This document shows positions 1 to 9,020 of a DNA stretch of 64,000 bases, piece by piece; position 1 is the stretch's first letter, and each line of letters opens with the position of its first letter. The position numbers were made by a program, and so were the translations under genes. Under the pieces are notes generated by a model, which saw only the letters and a program-made list of their open reading frames with translations, was not told the origin of the DNA and did no database searches. The DNA is from Mucilaginibacter galii (GTDB lineage Bacteria; Bacteroidota; Bacteroidia; Sphingobacteriales; Sphingobacteriaceae): the NCBI RefSeq assembly GCF_014635825.1, contig NZ_BMDO01000003.1:124001-188000 (forward strand), given 5' to 3'.

Positions 1-681
1 GCACCGGTCGATACGCATCCGCAGGTATTATATCATGTGCCTAACTTTGGCACCAAGCTTAACCTGCTGCGCCTGTTTATGCAGGACGAAGACTTGTTTA
101 CTAAAACAGTAGTATTCGTAAACACCCGCCATACCGCCGAAAAATTGTACAAAAGCCTGGAAACCCGTGTAAATAACCGGGTAGCCCTGCTTAATTCCTG
201 GTTTTTTGAGTGGACCGGTTTTGCCGAGGTGGATGATTTTAAGCAGAGTGCCCAAACTAAAATACTCATCGTAGCCAACGAAGGCTTAGAGCCTATATCG
301 CTGCACGGGGTGCCTTTCATCATCCATTTTGAATTACCGGCCGAAAAAGAAACTTACGTAAACCGCATGGTGAACGAAAACCTGAGTACCGACGAAGAAA
401 CCATGGCGCTTACCTTTGCCACCGACCTGGAATTAGGCATGGTGCGTAAAATAGAGCAGGTGCTCGGACAAAAAATTCCGGTAGGCGAACTGCCCGATGA
501 CCTCATCATAGAGCGGGAACGCAAGAAAAATACCGAAGAAGAGAAACCTGCCGCCAAAAAGAAATCTGACGAGCCAGTTGTAGGCGAAGCCTTCCACGAA
601 AAGAAAGCCAGCAATAGCAAAACCTATAACTACACCTCAGGCGAAAAAGCCAAAATGACTAAGAAAAAGAAATACGGTTGA
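1..681 (+). CDS. DEAD-box-like RNA helicase, C-terminal part (5'-truncated)
   Basis: The reading frame is open from base 1, so the N-terminus lies outside the window. What remains is a RecA-like helicase C-terminal domain. Motif IV is recognisable (VVFVNTRHTAEKLYKSL), followed by the strand that normally carries motif V. The usual TDVAARGID is replaced by ANEGLEPIS, and the usual HRIGRTGR of motif VI by NRMVNENL, so the arginine-finger residues appear to be lost. The tail is Lys/Glu-rich and ends in KKKKYG, typical of RNA-binding extensions. It may bind RNA without normal ATP-driven unwinding, or be a divergent paralogue. The family assignment is fairly secure; activity is doubtful. Confidence 0.7.
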   Translation, partial: APVDTHPQVLYHVPNFGTKLNLLRLFMQDEDLFTKTVVFVNTRHTAEKLYKSLETRVNNRVALLNSWFFEWTGFAEVDDFKQSAQTKILIVANEGLEPISLHGVPFIIHFELPAEKETYVNRMVNENLSTDEETMALTFATDLELGMVRKIEQVLGQKIPVGELPDDLIIERERKKNTEEEKPAAKKKSDEPVVGEAFHEKKASNSKTYNYTSGEKAKMTKKKKYG

Positions 682-805
682 TGCGGTTGGAAGAAGGACT
701 TGGAGAAGAAGGACATTTGGAGGAAGGACTTTAGGAAAGTTAAAGGAAGGGAAGGTAAAGGAATTGAAATGGAGCTAAAACAATCCGTTTCAATCATGCA
801 TTTTT

Positions 806-847
806 CCTCAGTCCTCAGTCCTCAGTCCTCAGTCCTCAGTCCTCAGT
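806..847. repeat. Heptanucleotide tandem repeat (CCTCAGT x6)
   Basis: Six perfect head-to-tail copies of CCTCAGT, preceded by a purine-rich stretch (about 690-770) with imperfect copies of GAAGGACWT. The array runs into the 3' end of the minus-strand VF530-like gene, whose last codons and TGA stop (829-831) lie inside it. A change in copy number would alter that protein's C-terminus or stop position. Confidence 0.85.
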
Positions 848-1062
848 CTCTCCTGGCTTTCCACATACAGGTCTTCTACTTTTTTGCGGGCCCAGGGTGT
901 TTTGCGTAAAAATTTGAGGCTTGAGGAGATGCTTGGGTCGGCGGTAAAGCAATTGATGCGGATGCGTTTGCCCAGTTCCGGGAAGCCATAATAGTTTACC
1001 AGTTCGGTTAAGATGTTTTCCAGCGTTTTGCCATGAAGCGGATTGTTGGGTTGCGTGGGCAT
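829..1062 (-). CDS. VF530/DUF2132-family small protein
   Basis: A 77-aa protein if it starts at the ATG at 1062; an upstream TTG at 1068 is less likely. The sequence carries the hallmarks of the VF530 (DUF2132) family: [10 protein letters not shown] near the start, [14 protein letters not shown], and [12 protein letters not shown] before the C-terminal VEDLY. VF530 proteins are small, mostly helical and suggested to bind DNA; their cellular role is unknown. The last residues (ERLRTED) and the stop come from the CCTCAGT repeat array, so the true ancestral C-terminus may have been shorter. The gene is monocistronic and diverges from rlmF. Confidence 0.8.
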   Translation of the reverse strand: MPTQPNNPLHGKTLENILTELVNYYGFPELGKRIRINCFTADPSISSSLKFLRKTPWARKKVEDLYVESQERLRTED

Positions 1063-1155
1063 GGTCAAAAATAGCTATTTAATGTTACCGGCTAAAAAAA
1101 GTAAGTTTATTCAATGCATTAAATTGAATAGTTTCGCACTATCAATAACCTCTGT

Positions 1156-2103
1156 ATGCCGGTAAATCCAAAACTTGTTCCTGAAGAAAAAATTCAACTC
1201 CACCAGCGGAACAGGCATAAAGGCCTTTATAATTTTCCGGAACTTATCAAATCGAGCCCACAACTGGCGTCGTTTGTGAGTATGAATCAGTATAACAATT
1301 TATCTATTGACTTTAAAGACGCGGACGCGGTAAAAGCGCTGAATAAGGCGCTGCTCAAGCACTTTTACGGCGTCGAACTTTGGGATATCCCTGAAGGTTA
1401 CCTTTGTCCGCCTATACCCGGCCGGGCCGATTACCTGCATTATGTGGCCGATCTGCTGGCTCAAAGCAATAGCAGCCTGCCCCGTGGTAAAACGGTAAAA
1501 GTGCTGGATGTGGGTGTGGGTGCTAACTGTATTTACCCCTTGATAGGTCATCATGAATACGGCTGGAACTTTGTGGGAGCCGATATTGATGCGTTGGCGG
1601 TAAGGTCGGCCATGAATATTGTAGAGGCTAACGGGTTAGGCAAGTACATCAGCATCCGCAAGCAAAATGCCAAAACGCAGTTCTTCAAAGGCATCATCAA
1701 TGCCGGAGAAAAGTTTAGCCTCACCATTTGTAACCCGCCATTTCATGCATCGTTGCAAGAGGCGGTGGCTGGTACCGAACGCAAGTGGAAAAACTTAGGC
1801 CATCAGCAAAAAGCAGATGCAACACTCAATTTTGGCGGGCGGCAAAACGAACTGTGGTGCGCCGGTGGCGAGGAAGGTTTTGTGCGCAATATGATCGAAG
1901 AAAGCAAAACCTTCGCAACTTCGGTATTGTGGTTCACCTCGTTGATCTCTAAAAAAGAATCATTGCCCGGCTGCTACCATGCCCTCAAACAGGCAAACGC
2001 AGCGCAGGTACAAACCATTAATATGGCACAGGGCCAAAAAGTAAGCCGTTTGCTGGCGTGGTCGTTTATGGACGAAGCGGCTCAACAACAATGGTGGAAA
2101 TAA
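1156..2103 (+). CDS. rlmF: 23S rRNA (adenine(1618)-N(6))-methyltransferase RlmF
   Basis: 315 aa. This SAM-dependent enzyme N6-methylates A1618 of 23S rRNA. The SAM-binding motif I region (VLDVGVGANCIYPLIG) lies at about residues 116-131 and the catalytic N6-adenine motif NPPFHAS at about residue 193. The N-terminal HQRNRHKGLYNFPELI and the LWDIPEGYLCPPIPGR block are typical of RlmF. A possible -7 box, TAGTTTCG (1129-1136), lies 19 bases before the ATG. The GNAT gene follows 24 bases downstream on the same strand and may be co-transcribed. Confidence 0.93.
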   Translation: MPVNPKLVPEEKIQLHQRNRHKGLYNFPELIKSSPQLASFVSMNQYNNLSIDFKDADAVKALNKALLKHFYGVELWDIPEGYLCPPIPGRADYLHYVADLLAQSNSSLPRGKTVKVLDVGVGANCIYPLIGHHEYGWNFVGADIDALAVRSAMNIVEANGLGKYISIRKQNAKTQFFKGIINAGEKFSLTICNPPFHASLQEAVAGTERKWKNLGHQQKADATLNFGGRQNELWCAGGEEGFVRNMIEESKTFATSVLWFTSLISKKESLPGCYHALKQANAAQVQTINMAQGQKVSRLLAWSFMDEAAQQQWWK

Positions 2104-2127
2104 CCTGAATAATACATTACTCCTAAT

Positions 2128-2580
2128 ATGGCAATAGAACTTAAACGCACACAAAGTACCGATCCTGATTTTAAATTACTGGTAGGCCAACTGGATGCCG
2201 GGTTACGTGTAACCAACGGTGACATCATGGACATTTACGAACAGCATAACATTATTGAAAGCATAGATACCGTTGTAATTGCCTACCTTGATGAAAAACC
2301 AGTGGCCTGCGGCTGCTTTAAGCCATTTGATAGCGAGGCTGTTGAAATAAAACGCATGTTCGTGAGCCCCGAAGCAAGGGGTAAGCGCATCAGCGCTTTG
2401 GTATTACAGGAACTGGAAGCATGGGCTAAAAGTATAGGTTTTAAAGCCACCGTTTTAGAAACAGGATCGAGGCAGGTAGAAGCTCAAAGTTTATACAAAA
2501 AGACTGGATATGTGCCTATACCTAAGTATGGCCCTTATGTTAATTTGACTGATAGCTTTTGTTTCCAAAAGAATTTGTAA
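2128..2580 (+). CDS. GNAT-family N-acetyltransferase
   Basis: 150 aa with a GNAT fold: the beta4-alpha3 acetyl-CoA segment is VEIKRMFVSPEARGKRISALVL (about residues 71-92; the R-G-K-R/S-A-L portion corresponds to the Q/RxxGxG/A loop). The C-terminal half reads LETGSRQVEAQSLYKKTGY, the usual final strand and helix. The acceptor substrate cannot be read from the sequence. The gene lies directly downstream of rlmF, which might hint at a translation-related target, but this is only position. Confidence 0.85.
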   Translation: MAIELKRTQSTDPDFKLLVGQLDAGLRVTNGDIMDIYEQHNIIESIDTVVIAYLDEKPVACGCFKPFDSEAVEIKRMFVSPEARGKRISALVLQELEAWAKSIGFKATVLETGSRQVEAQSLYKKTGYVPIPKYGPYVNLTDSFCFQKNL

Positions 2581-2645
2581 GGTTTATTTAACGGGGGCTG
2601 TTTCAAAGTGACGGGCGTAAACGTATTGATATAAAAATCTGAATT

Positions 2646-3113
2646 ATGACTATCACAAAATTGATCAAAGCAAACTTAGGCCTGGTTTTAATGGCTGTAG
2701 TGCTGCTATCGGCAGTTGCCTGTAAAAAAGATAAGGCTAAACCTGAACCAAAACTTGCCTTGCACGGCGAATGGCAGGAATTGGGCCTAAGCGCTGGGTT
2801 AGAACGCAATCTCTATTTCAGTTCAGACAACGGTTTTAAAATGGATGTTATAGACAGAATTTCACCGTCAAATATTATAAATATTTATACCGGTTCTTAT
2901 ACCCTCGTTAATGATAGTGTTAAGGTGAAAATTAACAAAAAGCAAACGATTAAAGATAATATGCTTGTTTCTTCGGAGGTTGTTGATAATGATTTGTTTG
3001 AGAAAGGTACCTATCAAGTGGAAGGCAATGTGCTCACCCTGAAATATATTACCTACCCGGCAGATGCACCCGCAAGAACAGAAATTAAATATCGCAGACG
3101 TCTTATCGACTAA
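2646..3113 (+). CDS. Hypothetical lipoprotein
   Basis: 155 aa. The N-terminus is a lipoprotein signal peptide: KLIKANLG, a hydrophobic stretch, then LLSAVAC with the lipidated Cys at about residue 27, followed by KKDKAKPEP. Basic or charged residues after the Cys are usual for Bacteroidota lipoproteins. The body begins LHGEWQELGLSAGLERNLYFSSDNGF and continues in alternating strands (YTGSYTLVNDSVKVKI, KGTYQVEGNVLTLKYI), which resembles the lipocalin-like 'GxW' domains common in these bacteria. I do not recognise a specific function. A hairpin terminator follows. Confidence 0.75.
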   Translation: MTITKLIKANLGLVLMAVVLLSAVACKKDKAKPEPKLALHGEWQELGLSAGLERNLYFSSDNGFKMDVIDRISPSNIINIYTGSYTLVNDSVKVKINKKQTIKDNMLVSSEVVDNDLFEKGTYQVEGNVLTLKYITYPADAPARTEIKYRRRLID

Positions 3114-3132
3114 ATTTGAGACCTATTAAAAG

Positions 3133-3163
3133 AACAAGGCCGCTGATTATCAGTGGCCTTGTT
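3133..3163. terminator. Bidirectional hairpin between convergent genes
   Basis: A 13-bp stem with one wobble (AACAAGGCCGCTG / CAGTGGCCTTGTT) around a 5-base loop, with T-rich sequence after it on the plus strand and TTTTAATAG on the minus strand. The right arm overlaps the stop codon of the minus-strand GH9 gene (3150-3152). It probably ends both converging transcripts. Confidence 0.8.
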
Positions 3164-4946
3164 TGTTTGATACAGCGCTGTATCCGCGTTTATATTGCAA
3201 AGCTTCTATAGCGTTAATGAGATAGGCAAAGGGTGCGTTCCAGTTGATGGCTATTTCGTTTACGGCATAGGCCTGGTCGTTGTCAACAAACGCCTGGTTA
3301 GGTATCAAAGAGGGGAGCTCAACCTTATCCTGCCTGCCCGGGTTTGGTCCGCCCGAAAGTAAGCCGGGCACCGGTTCTGCAATACCATCGGCTATGGATG
3401 GCCGGTGATGCGGGTGCATAATGGGTTTGCGGCCAAAGCCGCTCTCGTAGCAATAGCCTGTTCCGTTACGGCCCAGCAGGTAATCAAGGTTGGAGAGCGC
3501 CGCATCAGCGTATTCATTTTTACCTGTTAATAAATAAGCTTGCAGCAAGGCAATGCCCTGGTTGGCAGCATTGGAGTTGCTGCCCCAGCCAAAATCTTTA
3601 GCCGTTTTGCCCATTACAGTTTCGTAGGCAGTGTTATTCCAGCCTTTCATTAGGTTGCTGGCAAAAGTAATGAGCTGCGCCTGCAGGGCAGGGATAAGCG
3701 CTTTACCGGCAGGGGTTAGCTTGGTGCGGTTTCGCAGTAAACTATAATAACCCAGTGTGTTTACCTGTGGCCACGAAGGTATATTAAACCTGGCGTTGGT
3801 AGCATTGGCACCTTTTAGGTAAGCATCGTTTAGGGTAGTGATATATAATTCGGTAGCAGCCCAGGTAAATTCGTCTTCAAAATGCTGATCGCCATAGGCG
3901 CCCGTACTCACCTCTGGTTTAAAGCGGGTGTTCATCGCATCCTGGTTGTATGCTACGTTTGGATTTGCCAGCGCCCATTGCCAAGCCTGTACAGCTGCTT
4001 TCAGGCATGAATCTGAAAGTCCGGGCAGTGGCTTATTGTATGCTTTGTAAACGCGACTGGCCTGCGCCATTACAGCAGCAAAATCGAGCGTTGCTGCGGT
4101 GCCCTTTTGCACCACGTAACGCGGCGTGGTAGCCTTATCAGGCATAATCATAGCATCAAAAGCCGCATTGGTTAGTTTGTGGTAAACGCCGCCATCGTTA
4201 GGGTCTTGCATAGTGAGCATCCAGCGCAGGTTCCATAAGGTTTCGTCGAGCACATCGGGTACTTGGTTAGTGCTCTCGGGAATGTTCAGGCGCACGGTTT
4301 TCATGTAATCCGGAAAATCTTCGTACAAGGATAGCAAAGTGCCCATGCTAATGCCGCTGTTTACCACGTATTTATTATAATCGCCGGCATCATACCAGCC
4401 TCTGGGCGAAGAGATCACCGTTCCGGCAGGGCGTTTTTCGGTTGCGGCGGATGGGTGGATGAGTACTTTATCATCCGGGTGACCCATTGGCCGTGCCCAT
4501 TTGCCTGCATGTTTTTGCGGTAGCGCTATTGATGCCCGCTGATAATAGAATGCCTTAATAGAGGCCGCGGCCGCCTGGGCATGTATGCCCGGTTTAATTT
4601 CCATTGGGTAAGAAGCCCCCATCTCTGGTATTGCCAGCCTGTAACGTCCCCGCATTTGCAGGGCGGTAAAGTTGGCAATGTAAGTAACCCGGCCTGCAAG
4701 ATCGGGTTGGGCAGAGGCTTTTAAAGTGCCCGCAAATACTTGTTCATTATCACCCTTAAGGATGATGAATTTGTGTGGTTTGCCAGAAAGCACCACCGCT
4801 ATTTTACCCGCATTTGGATAAAAGCCTACCTGGTTTAACCGTATACTGTCGGCCGATATGGTTGGTAACTGGCCGCGTGCGGTTATACTCGTAGCAGATG
4901 TTATTGCAAACGTTAGGAGCAGGCTATAGGTGAGGCATTTAAACAT
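3150..4946 (-). CDS. Secreted glycoside hydrolase family 9 (endoglucanase-type)
   Basis: 598 aa with an N-terminal signal peptide (to about residue 25). Next comes a cellulase N-terminal Ig-like domain (SIRLNQVGFYP onward, to about residue 120), then a GH9 (alpha/alpha)6 catalytic domain. Catalytic signatures are visible: GWYDAGDYNKYV at about residue 185, with the Asp pair for the inverting mechanism, and VNEIAINWNAPF near residue 563, with the general-acid Glu. GH9 enzymes cleave beta-1,4-glucans and related beta-glycans. The gene lies 21 bases after the GH2 gene on the same strand, suggesting an operon for one polysaccharide. Substrate could be cellulose, mixed-linkage glucan or a glucosamine polymer; the exo-glucosaminidase-like GH2 neighbour leaves the last open. 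Confidence 0.9.
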   Translation of the reverse strand: MFKCLTYSLLLTFAITSATSITARGQLPTISADSIRLNQVGFYPNAGKIAVVLSGKPHKFIILKGDNEQVFAGTLKASAQPDLAGRVTYIANFTALQMRGRYRLAIPEMGASYPMEIKPGIHAQAAAASIKAFYYQRASIALPQKHAGKWARPMGHPDDKVLIHPSAATEKRPAGTVISSPRGWYDAGDYNKYVVNSGISMGTLLSLYEDFPDYMKTVRLNIPESTNQVPDVLDETLWNLRWMLTMQDPNDGGVYHKLTNAAFDAMIMPDKATTPRYVVQKGTAATLDFAAVMAQASRVYKAYNKPLPGLSDSCLKAAVQAWQWALANPNVAYNQDAMNTRFKPEVSTGAYGDQHFEDEFTWAATELYITTLNDAYLKGANATNARFNIPSWPQVNTLGYYSLLRNRTKLTPAGKALIPALQAQLITFASNLMKGWNNTAYETVMGKTAKDFGWGSNSNAANQGIALLQAYLLTGKNEYADAALSNLDYLLGRNGTGYCYESGFGRKPIMHPHHRPSIADGIAEPVPGLLSGGPNPGRQDKVELPSLIPNQAFVDNDQAYAVNEIAINWNAPFAYLINAIEALQYKRGYSAVSNKQGH

Positions 4947-4967
4947 TGGTTAGGTAATTAAGTGTAG

Positions 4968-7742
4968 CTAATTTACCGTTTGTTTAGCTACATTCCACCC
5001 TTCCACGGTAATAGTTGGCGTGCCGTTAATTTTAGATAGTGGTGCGCTTACCGATATTGTACTGCTTTGATGAGGCGCCAGGGTGATATAGCTGGCCGAC
5101 CAGTAACTTGGCCTCAATTCTTCGCCTTTAACCATTAGTTGCGGCCGCACAAAAAAGGCCAGTTGGTTGCTGTTATTGCTAATTTGTAAGGTCCATTGCT
5201 GTTCCGTTTTGCTTTTTACGGTTTTGAGTAACGTGGTTTTTAACTGAGTTTTAGGCAGCTTATTCAAGGCTGTATAATCGTTACCCGGCGCCATCCAATA
5301 AGTATTGCGCGAGAGTACTTGCCCTTTTACGTTCTTTAATGATAGTTCTACAAAACTCAGTTCTTTAACCGGCTTCAGTACGTAGGCCAGCGGTATCACA
5401 TTTTTAACGCCTTCATCGTCTAAACTGGCGGTAGCTAATTGGTGAAAGAGCTGTTTGGTGCTGGTGTTATAAACATTGGCTTCCAGCATCAGCGTACCGG
5501 TAGGTTTGTGCATGCGGTTAACCACGGCTACGGTGGAGTCGTTTTGGTTAAACTGGATGTGCAGTGGTTCAACAGCATTTTGCATAAAGTAGTAGCCAGC
5601 ATTAGGCTGAAGGTACCAATCGTATATCTGCCATATTACACTCGGGAAAGCGGCATTAAGCTTCCATAGCATCACGCCGCCGGTTTCGGTAAGTTTATGG
5701 CCGGCTGCCTCAAAAATGCCCTGGTAGCCGGTTGCATTCATGAGCTGCATTTTGTTGGAGAAATCTAACCTGCTGGTAGGCTTGCCGTAACGGCTTACCA
5801 TATCGTTATAATATTCATCGTACTTGCCTGCGCCGGTAGCAGCATCATGGTAACCCCACATGTTGTTAAGCGGGAAAGGCAGCTTTTTGTCCCACGTGGT
5901 ATCGGGAATGTTTTTAGCCAGTGTGTTATAAGGTGGCTGCGACGGCAGGCCGGTTTCGTCTTTAAAAACCCAGTCTTTACCGGCATCGGCTAACTTGTAG
6001 TATTCTTTAGGGTCTTTCCAGGCATAAGGGCCACCGCTATATACGCCTGATGGCTTATTATCGGGCCAGGCACCTTCCCAACCAACTGGCAACTTGGCAA
6101 AGCCCGATGAACTTGGGATGAATGGACGCGTGCCGTCTAACATAATAATGCTGTTGCGCATTACATCGTACAACTCTCTGCGGGCATGTCCCTCGTTTCC
6201 TCCTGTCCAAACCAGTAGACTGGGGTGGTTACGGATGCGGTAAATGGTACTGATCACGTTTTTGGTAAATACGTTTGCTTCTAAAGGGTAGTCTGGCGAT
6301 CCTTTGAATTCGCCCTGTGTATCGCCGGTGATCCAGAAATCGGACCATACCATTAAACCATATTTATCGCAGGCGTTCCAGAAATGATCGGGCGGGGTAA
6401 TACCGCCACCCCAAATGCGTACCAGGTTAACGTTGGCCGTGCGGCACAGGTGCAGTTCGTGATCGTAACGGGCCGAATCGCGGTTAACCATCATATCGGG
6501 CACCCAGGCACCGCCATTCAGGTGTACCCGTTTACCGTTCACATAAAATTCGCGGCGGGTAAAGCCGTTTACATCCGTAGCTTTAGAGCTCACCGTGCGT
6601 ATACCGAACACAAATGTAGTATCGTCGGTTACTTTTCCGGCATTGCTATACTGCAGCCTGATGCGGTAAAGGTTAGCGCGACCATACCCGTTTGGCCACC
6701 ACAGTTTAGGATTACGCACATACAATTCACTAATTTGCGAAGGCGTTAGGCTTAACGCCTTGGCCTCGCCAGCCTTTACCGCAATGGCTTTAGTAAATTG
6801 TATGGCTTTACCTGTAAAGTTTTCGGGCTTGATGTTCACCAAAAGTTTTCCGCTGGTGGCTTGTTGAGTGTAATTTGACAGCGTTAAGCTAAGCGATAGG
6901 TCTGCCGTGCTCGTATCAGGCAGCGAAGCTAAATGGGTTACCAGTTTGGGGCGGCCAATGGTTACTGCGCCGGTAGTGCGCAGGTATACGGGTTGCCATA
7001 TACCCATGTTACGGTCGCGCACGGGTGGCATCCAGTCCCAGCCGGCAGAGCATAGCATGGTTACGTTCTTGCCAATATCGCCGGTGGGGCCACCATTTAA
7101 GTAGAATGGGCCCATAGCTTCCAGCTGTTCCTTATCAGGCAGTCCGGGATAATCTAAGGGGTAAATTTTTACGGCAAGTGCGTTGTTGCCGCCTGCCAAT
7201 ACCTGGCCGCTTACATTGAGATTATGCTCGGCAAACATGCCCACCATTTGGGTAGAATCGGCTATGCGTTTACCGTTGAGCCAAACCTCGGCCCGGTAAT
7301 TTATTCCTTTAAATATGAGTTGAAATATCTTACCCTTATCTGCCGCCGGTACCTTGAATGTAGTGCGGTACCAGTAAGGCTTCTTCCATGGATTAGGATT
7401 GCCCGGAATATGACTGAACTTTTCCAGGCCGTATTGCTTATTAAACTCGTCGCTGGCATCGGGGATACGCATGTTGTTTAAAGCTTGGTAGGGGCTGGGG
7501 TAAACGCCGTTGGCTACTAAGCCTGTAAGCACTGTAGACGGCACCTTAACCGCATACCAAAGGTTTGCCGACTTATAGTTTACTGCCGATAACGCGCTAC
7601 CGCCCGTTTTTACAATTGCCGAAGACTGCAGTTGAAAATTACTGAGCTGCACCTGCTTTACGCCGCTGTTTTGTGCCCGTAAACTCATTGCAGAAAAGGT
7701 GCATACGAGTATAAGGTATGCCACACGATTATATATTTTCAT
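4968..7742 (-). CDS. Secreted glycoside hydrolase family 2 (exo-beta-glucosaminidase/mannosidase-like)
   Basis: 924 aa from the ATG at 7742. The frame is open 17 codons further upstream, but this ATG directly begins a signal peptide (MKIYNRVAYLILVCTFSAMSLRAQ). A GH2 sugar-binding domain (WYRTTFKVP, VWLNGKRIADS), an Ig-like domain and a TIM barrel follow. The acid/base Glu is in WTGGNEGHAR at about residue 514 and the likely nucleophile Glu in KDETGLPSQP at about residue 594. RIWGGGITPPDHFWNACDKYGLMVW and the ETGLPSQP block resemble exo-beta-D-glucosaminidases and beta-mannosidases more than LacZ. It precedes the GH9 gene by 21 bases; together they could release monosaccharides outside or in the periplasm. 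Confidence 0.87.
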   Translation of the reverse strand: MKIYNRVAYLILVCTFSAMSLRAQNSGVKQVQLSNFQLQSSAIVKTGGSALSAVNYKSANLWYAVKVPSTVLTGLVANGVYPSPYQALNNMRIPDASDEFNKQYGLEKFSHIPGNPNPWKKPYWYRTTFKVPAADKGKIFQLIFKGINYRAEVWLNGKRIADSTQMVGMFAEHNLNVSGQVLAGGNNALAVKIYPLDYPGLPDKEQLEAMGPFYLNGGPTGDIGKNVTMLCSAGWDWMPPVRDRNMGIWQPVYLRTTGAVTIGRPKLVTHLASLPDTSTADLSLSLTLSNYTQQATSGKLLVNIKPENFTGKAIQFTKAIAVKAGEAKALSLTPSQISELYVRNPKLWWPNGYGRANLYRIRLQYSNAGKVTDDTTFVFGIRTVSSKATDVNGFTRREFYVNGKRVHLNGGAWVPDMMVNRDSARYDHELHLCRTANVNLVRIWGGGITPPDHFWNACDKYGLMVWSDFWITGDTQGEFKGSPDYPLEANVFTKNVISTIYRIRNHPSLLVWTGGNEGHARRELYDVMRNSIIMLDGTRPFIPSSSGFAKLPVGWEGAWPDNKPSGVYSGGPYAWKDPKEYYKLADAGKDWVFKDETGLPSQPPYNTLAKNIPDTTWDKKLPFPLNNMWGYHDAATGAGKYDEYYNDMVSRYGKPTSRLDFSNKMQLMNATGYQGIFEAAGHKLTETGGVMLWKLNAAFPSVIWQIYDWYLQPNAGYYFMQNAVEPLHIQFNQNDSTVAVVNRMHKPTGTLMLEANVYNTSTKQLFHQLATASLDDEGVKNVIPLAYVLKPVKELSFVELSLKNVKGQVLSRNTYWMAPGNDYTALNKLPKTQLKTTLLKTVKSKTEQQWTLQISNNSNQLAFFVRPQLMVKGEELRPSYWSASYITLAPHQSSTISVSAPLSKINGTPTITVEGWNVAKQTVN

Positions 7743-8034
7743 GGTATAACAACCAAGGTTTTTGGTACCGGTATACACGCACTTACACCCCAATAAAAAG
7801 TGAAAGCTAACCGGCTACATGGCCTTAATTATTACAATAGTAACTACAAAAAATAGATCATCCTACACCATTTATGGCTAAAATTGAAGTGTAATACTAT
7901 TTTATCTGTAGGTTGCAACCAAATGGTTTATGTTGATGTTTTTTTAGCAGATAGCAGGAAATTAATTTTTAACAGGCTCTTGAATAACCAGTAGGTTCAT
8001 GAGCATGTTTTACACTTCCATGCTTACGGCAACA

Positions 8035-8529
8035 TCATTCGGTTATGTAAAATAACGTTGTATAATTAGCTATCGTGCCCTTGTCTTTCTCTACCACCTT
8101 ACCATCTATCGTAATTTTATCCGGATCATATTTTTGCTGGTTGAGCATAACTTTGATCTCGTAAGTTTTGTTGTCGCCTAATTTGAGGTATAAGGTGTCA
8201 TCGGCAGCCTGAAGGAAACCTACAGGGATTAACAAGTAATTGTAATTGAACTTTTCATTGCCGTAAGAAAAAGGCGGCCTGATATTGAAATCAACCGCTG
8301 TTACCTTTCCGGCGGCATCTTTACGGGTTATTTGAATCTTGCTCTTTTCGTAATAGCCGGTGATTTTATCACTTAACAGATCGCCGCCCAAGCTATTTTT
8401 GATGACCAGGTTGAGTGTCGGCACCTGGATAGGCGAACAGGCACAAAGTCCGCCGCCGCCAACATTCTCTTTTTTACAGGCTACGCTGGCAATAAATAAT
8501 ATGGTACAAATAAACAAGATCTTTTTCAT
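8035..8529 (-). CDS. Hypothetical lipoprotein
   Basis: 164 aa. Signal peptide MKKILFICTILFIASVAC with the lipidated Cys at residue 18, then KKENVGGGG and a second CAC. The remainder is polar and beta-rich (LNLVIKNSLGGDLL, SKIQITRKDAAGKVTAVDFNIRPP, TLYLKLGDNKTYEIKVML) without a motif I can name. It stands alone between the GH2 gene, whose upstream region it faces, and the tRNA-Gly gene. No assigned function. Confidence 0.7.
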   Translation of the reverse strand: MKKILFICTILFIASVACKKENVGGGGLCACSPIQVPTLNLVIKNSLGGDLLSDKITGYYEKSKIQITRKDAAGKVTAVDFNIRPPFSYGNEKFNYNYLLIPVGFLQAADDTLYLKLGDNKTYEIKVMLNQQKYDPDKITIDGKVVEKDKGTIANYTTLFYITE

Positions 8530-8696
8530 GGTGATAGCGTTTAGGTTTTGTAAGCGATATGATTTTTATACAACCATACGTTGCACTGCAGGCAGTTGTG
8601 ACAGTAGCTTAAAAATATTGCTGCCTCAAAAAAGCCATAGGAGGGTATTGTGTGTATTATCCTGACCTTAGAAACCGCGGATAAAATACTTCCAAT

Positions 8697-8730
8697 AAAA
8701 AAAGCCTTCCCTGAAACAGGAAAGGCTTTA
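8697..8730 (-). terminator. Rho-independent terminator after tRNA-Gly
   Basis: On the minus strand, two bases after the tRNA 3' end, AAAGCCTTTCCTG pairs with CAGGGAAGGCTTT around a TTT loop, then runs into a T tract. Good stem and U-tail. Confidence 0.85.
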
Positions 8731-8731
8731 G

Positions 8732-8804
<73 letters not shown>

Positions 8805-9020
8805 ACGGTTAATGCTGATAACAAAGCCCTGATGGATGAGCATCAAGGCTTGTGCGCTGCAAATATACGGTTTTGCACTAATCTTTAAAATAAAATTATG
8901 CTTTGGCGATGGTATGGTTTGTAGGCTTTTATAAATGAGGGTATTAAAGTTTATGTGTGTTATTTAAAACGAGGCAGAACCATAACCGCTTTTTCTTGTT
9001 ACTTAAAAAAATATAACGCC

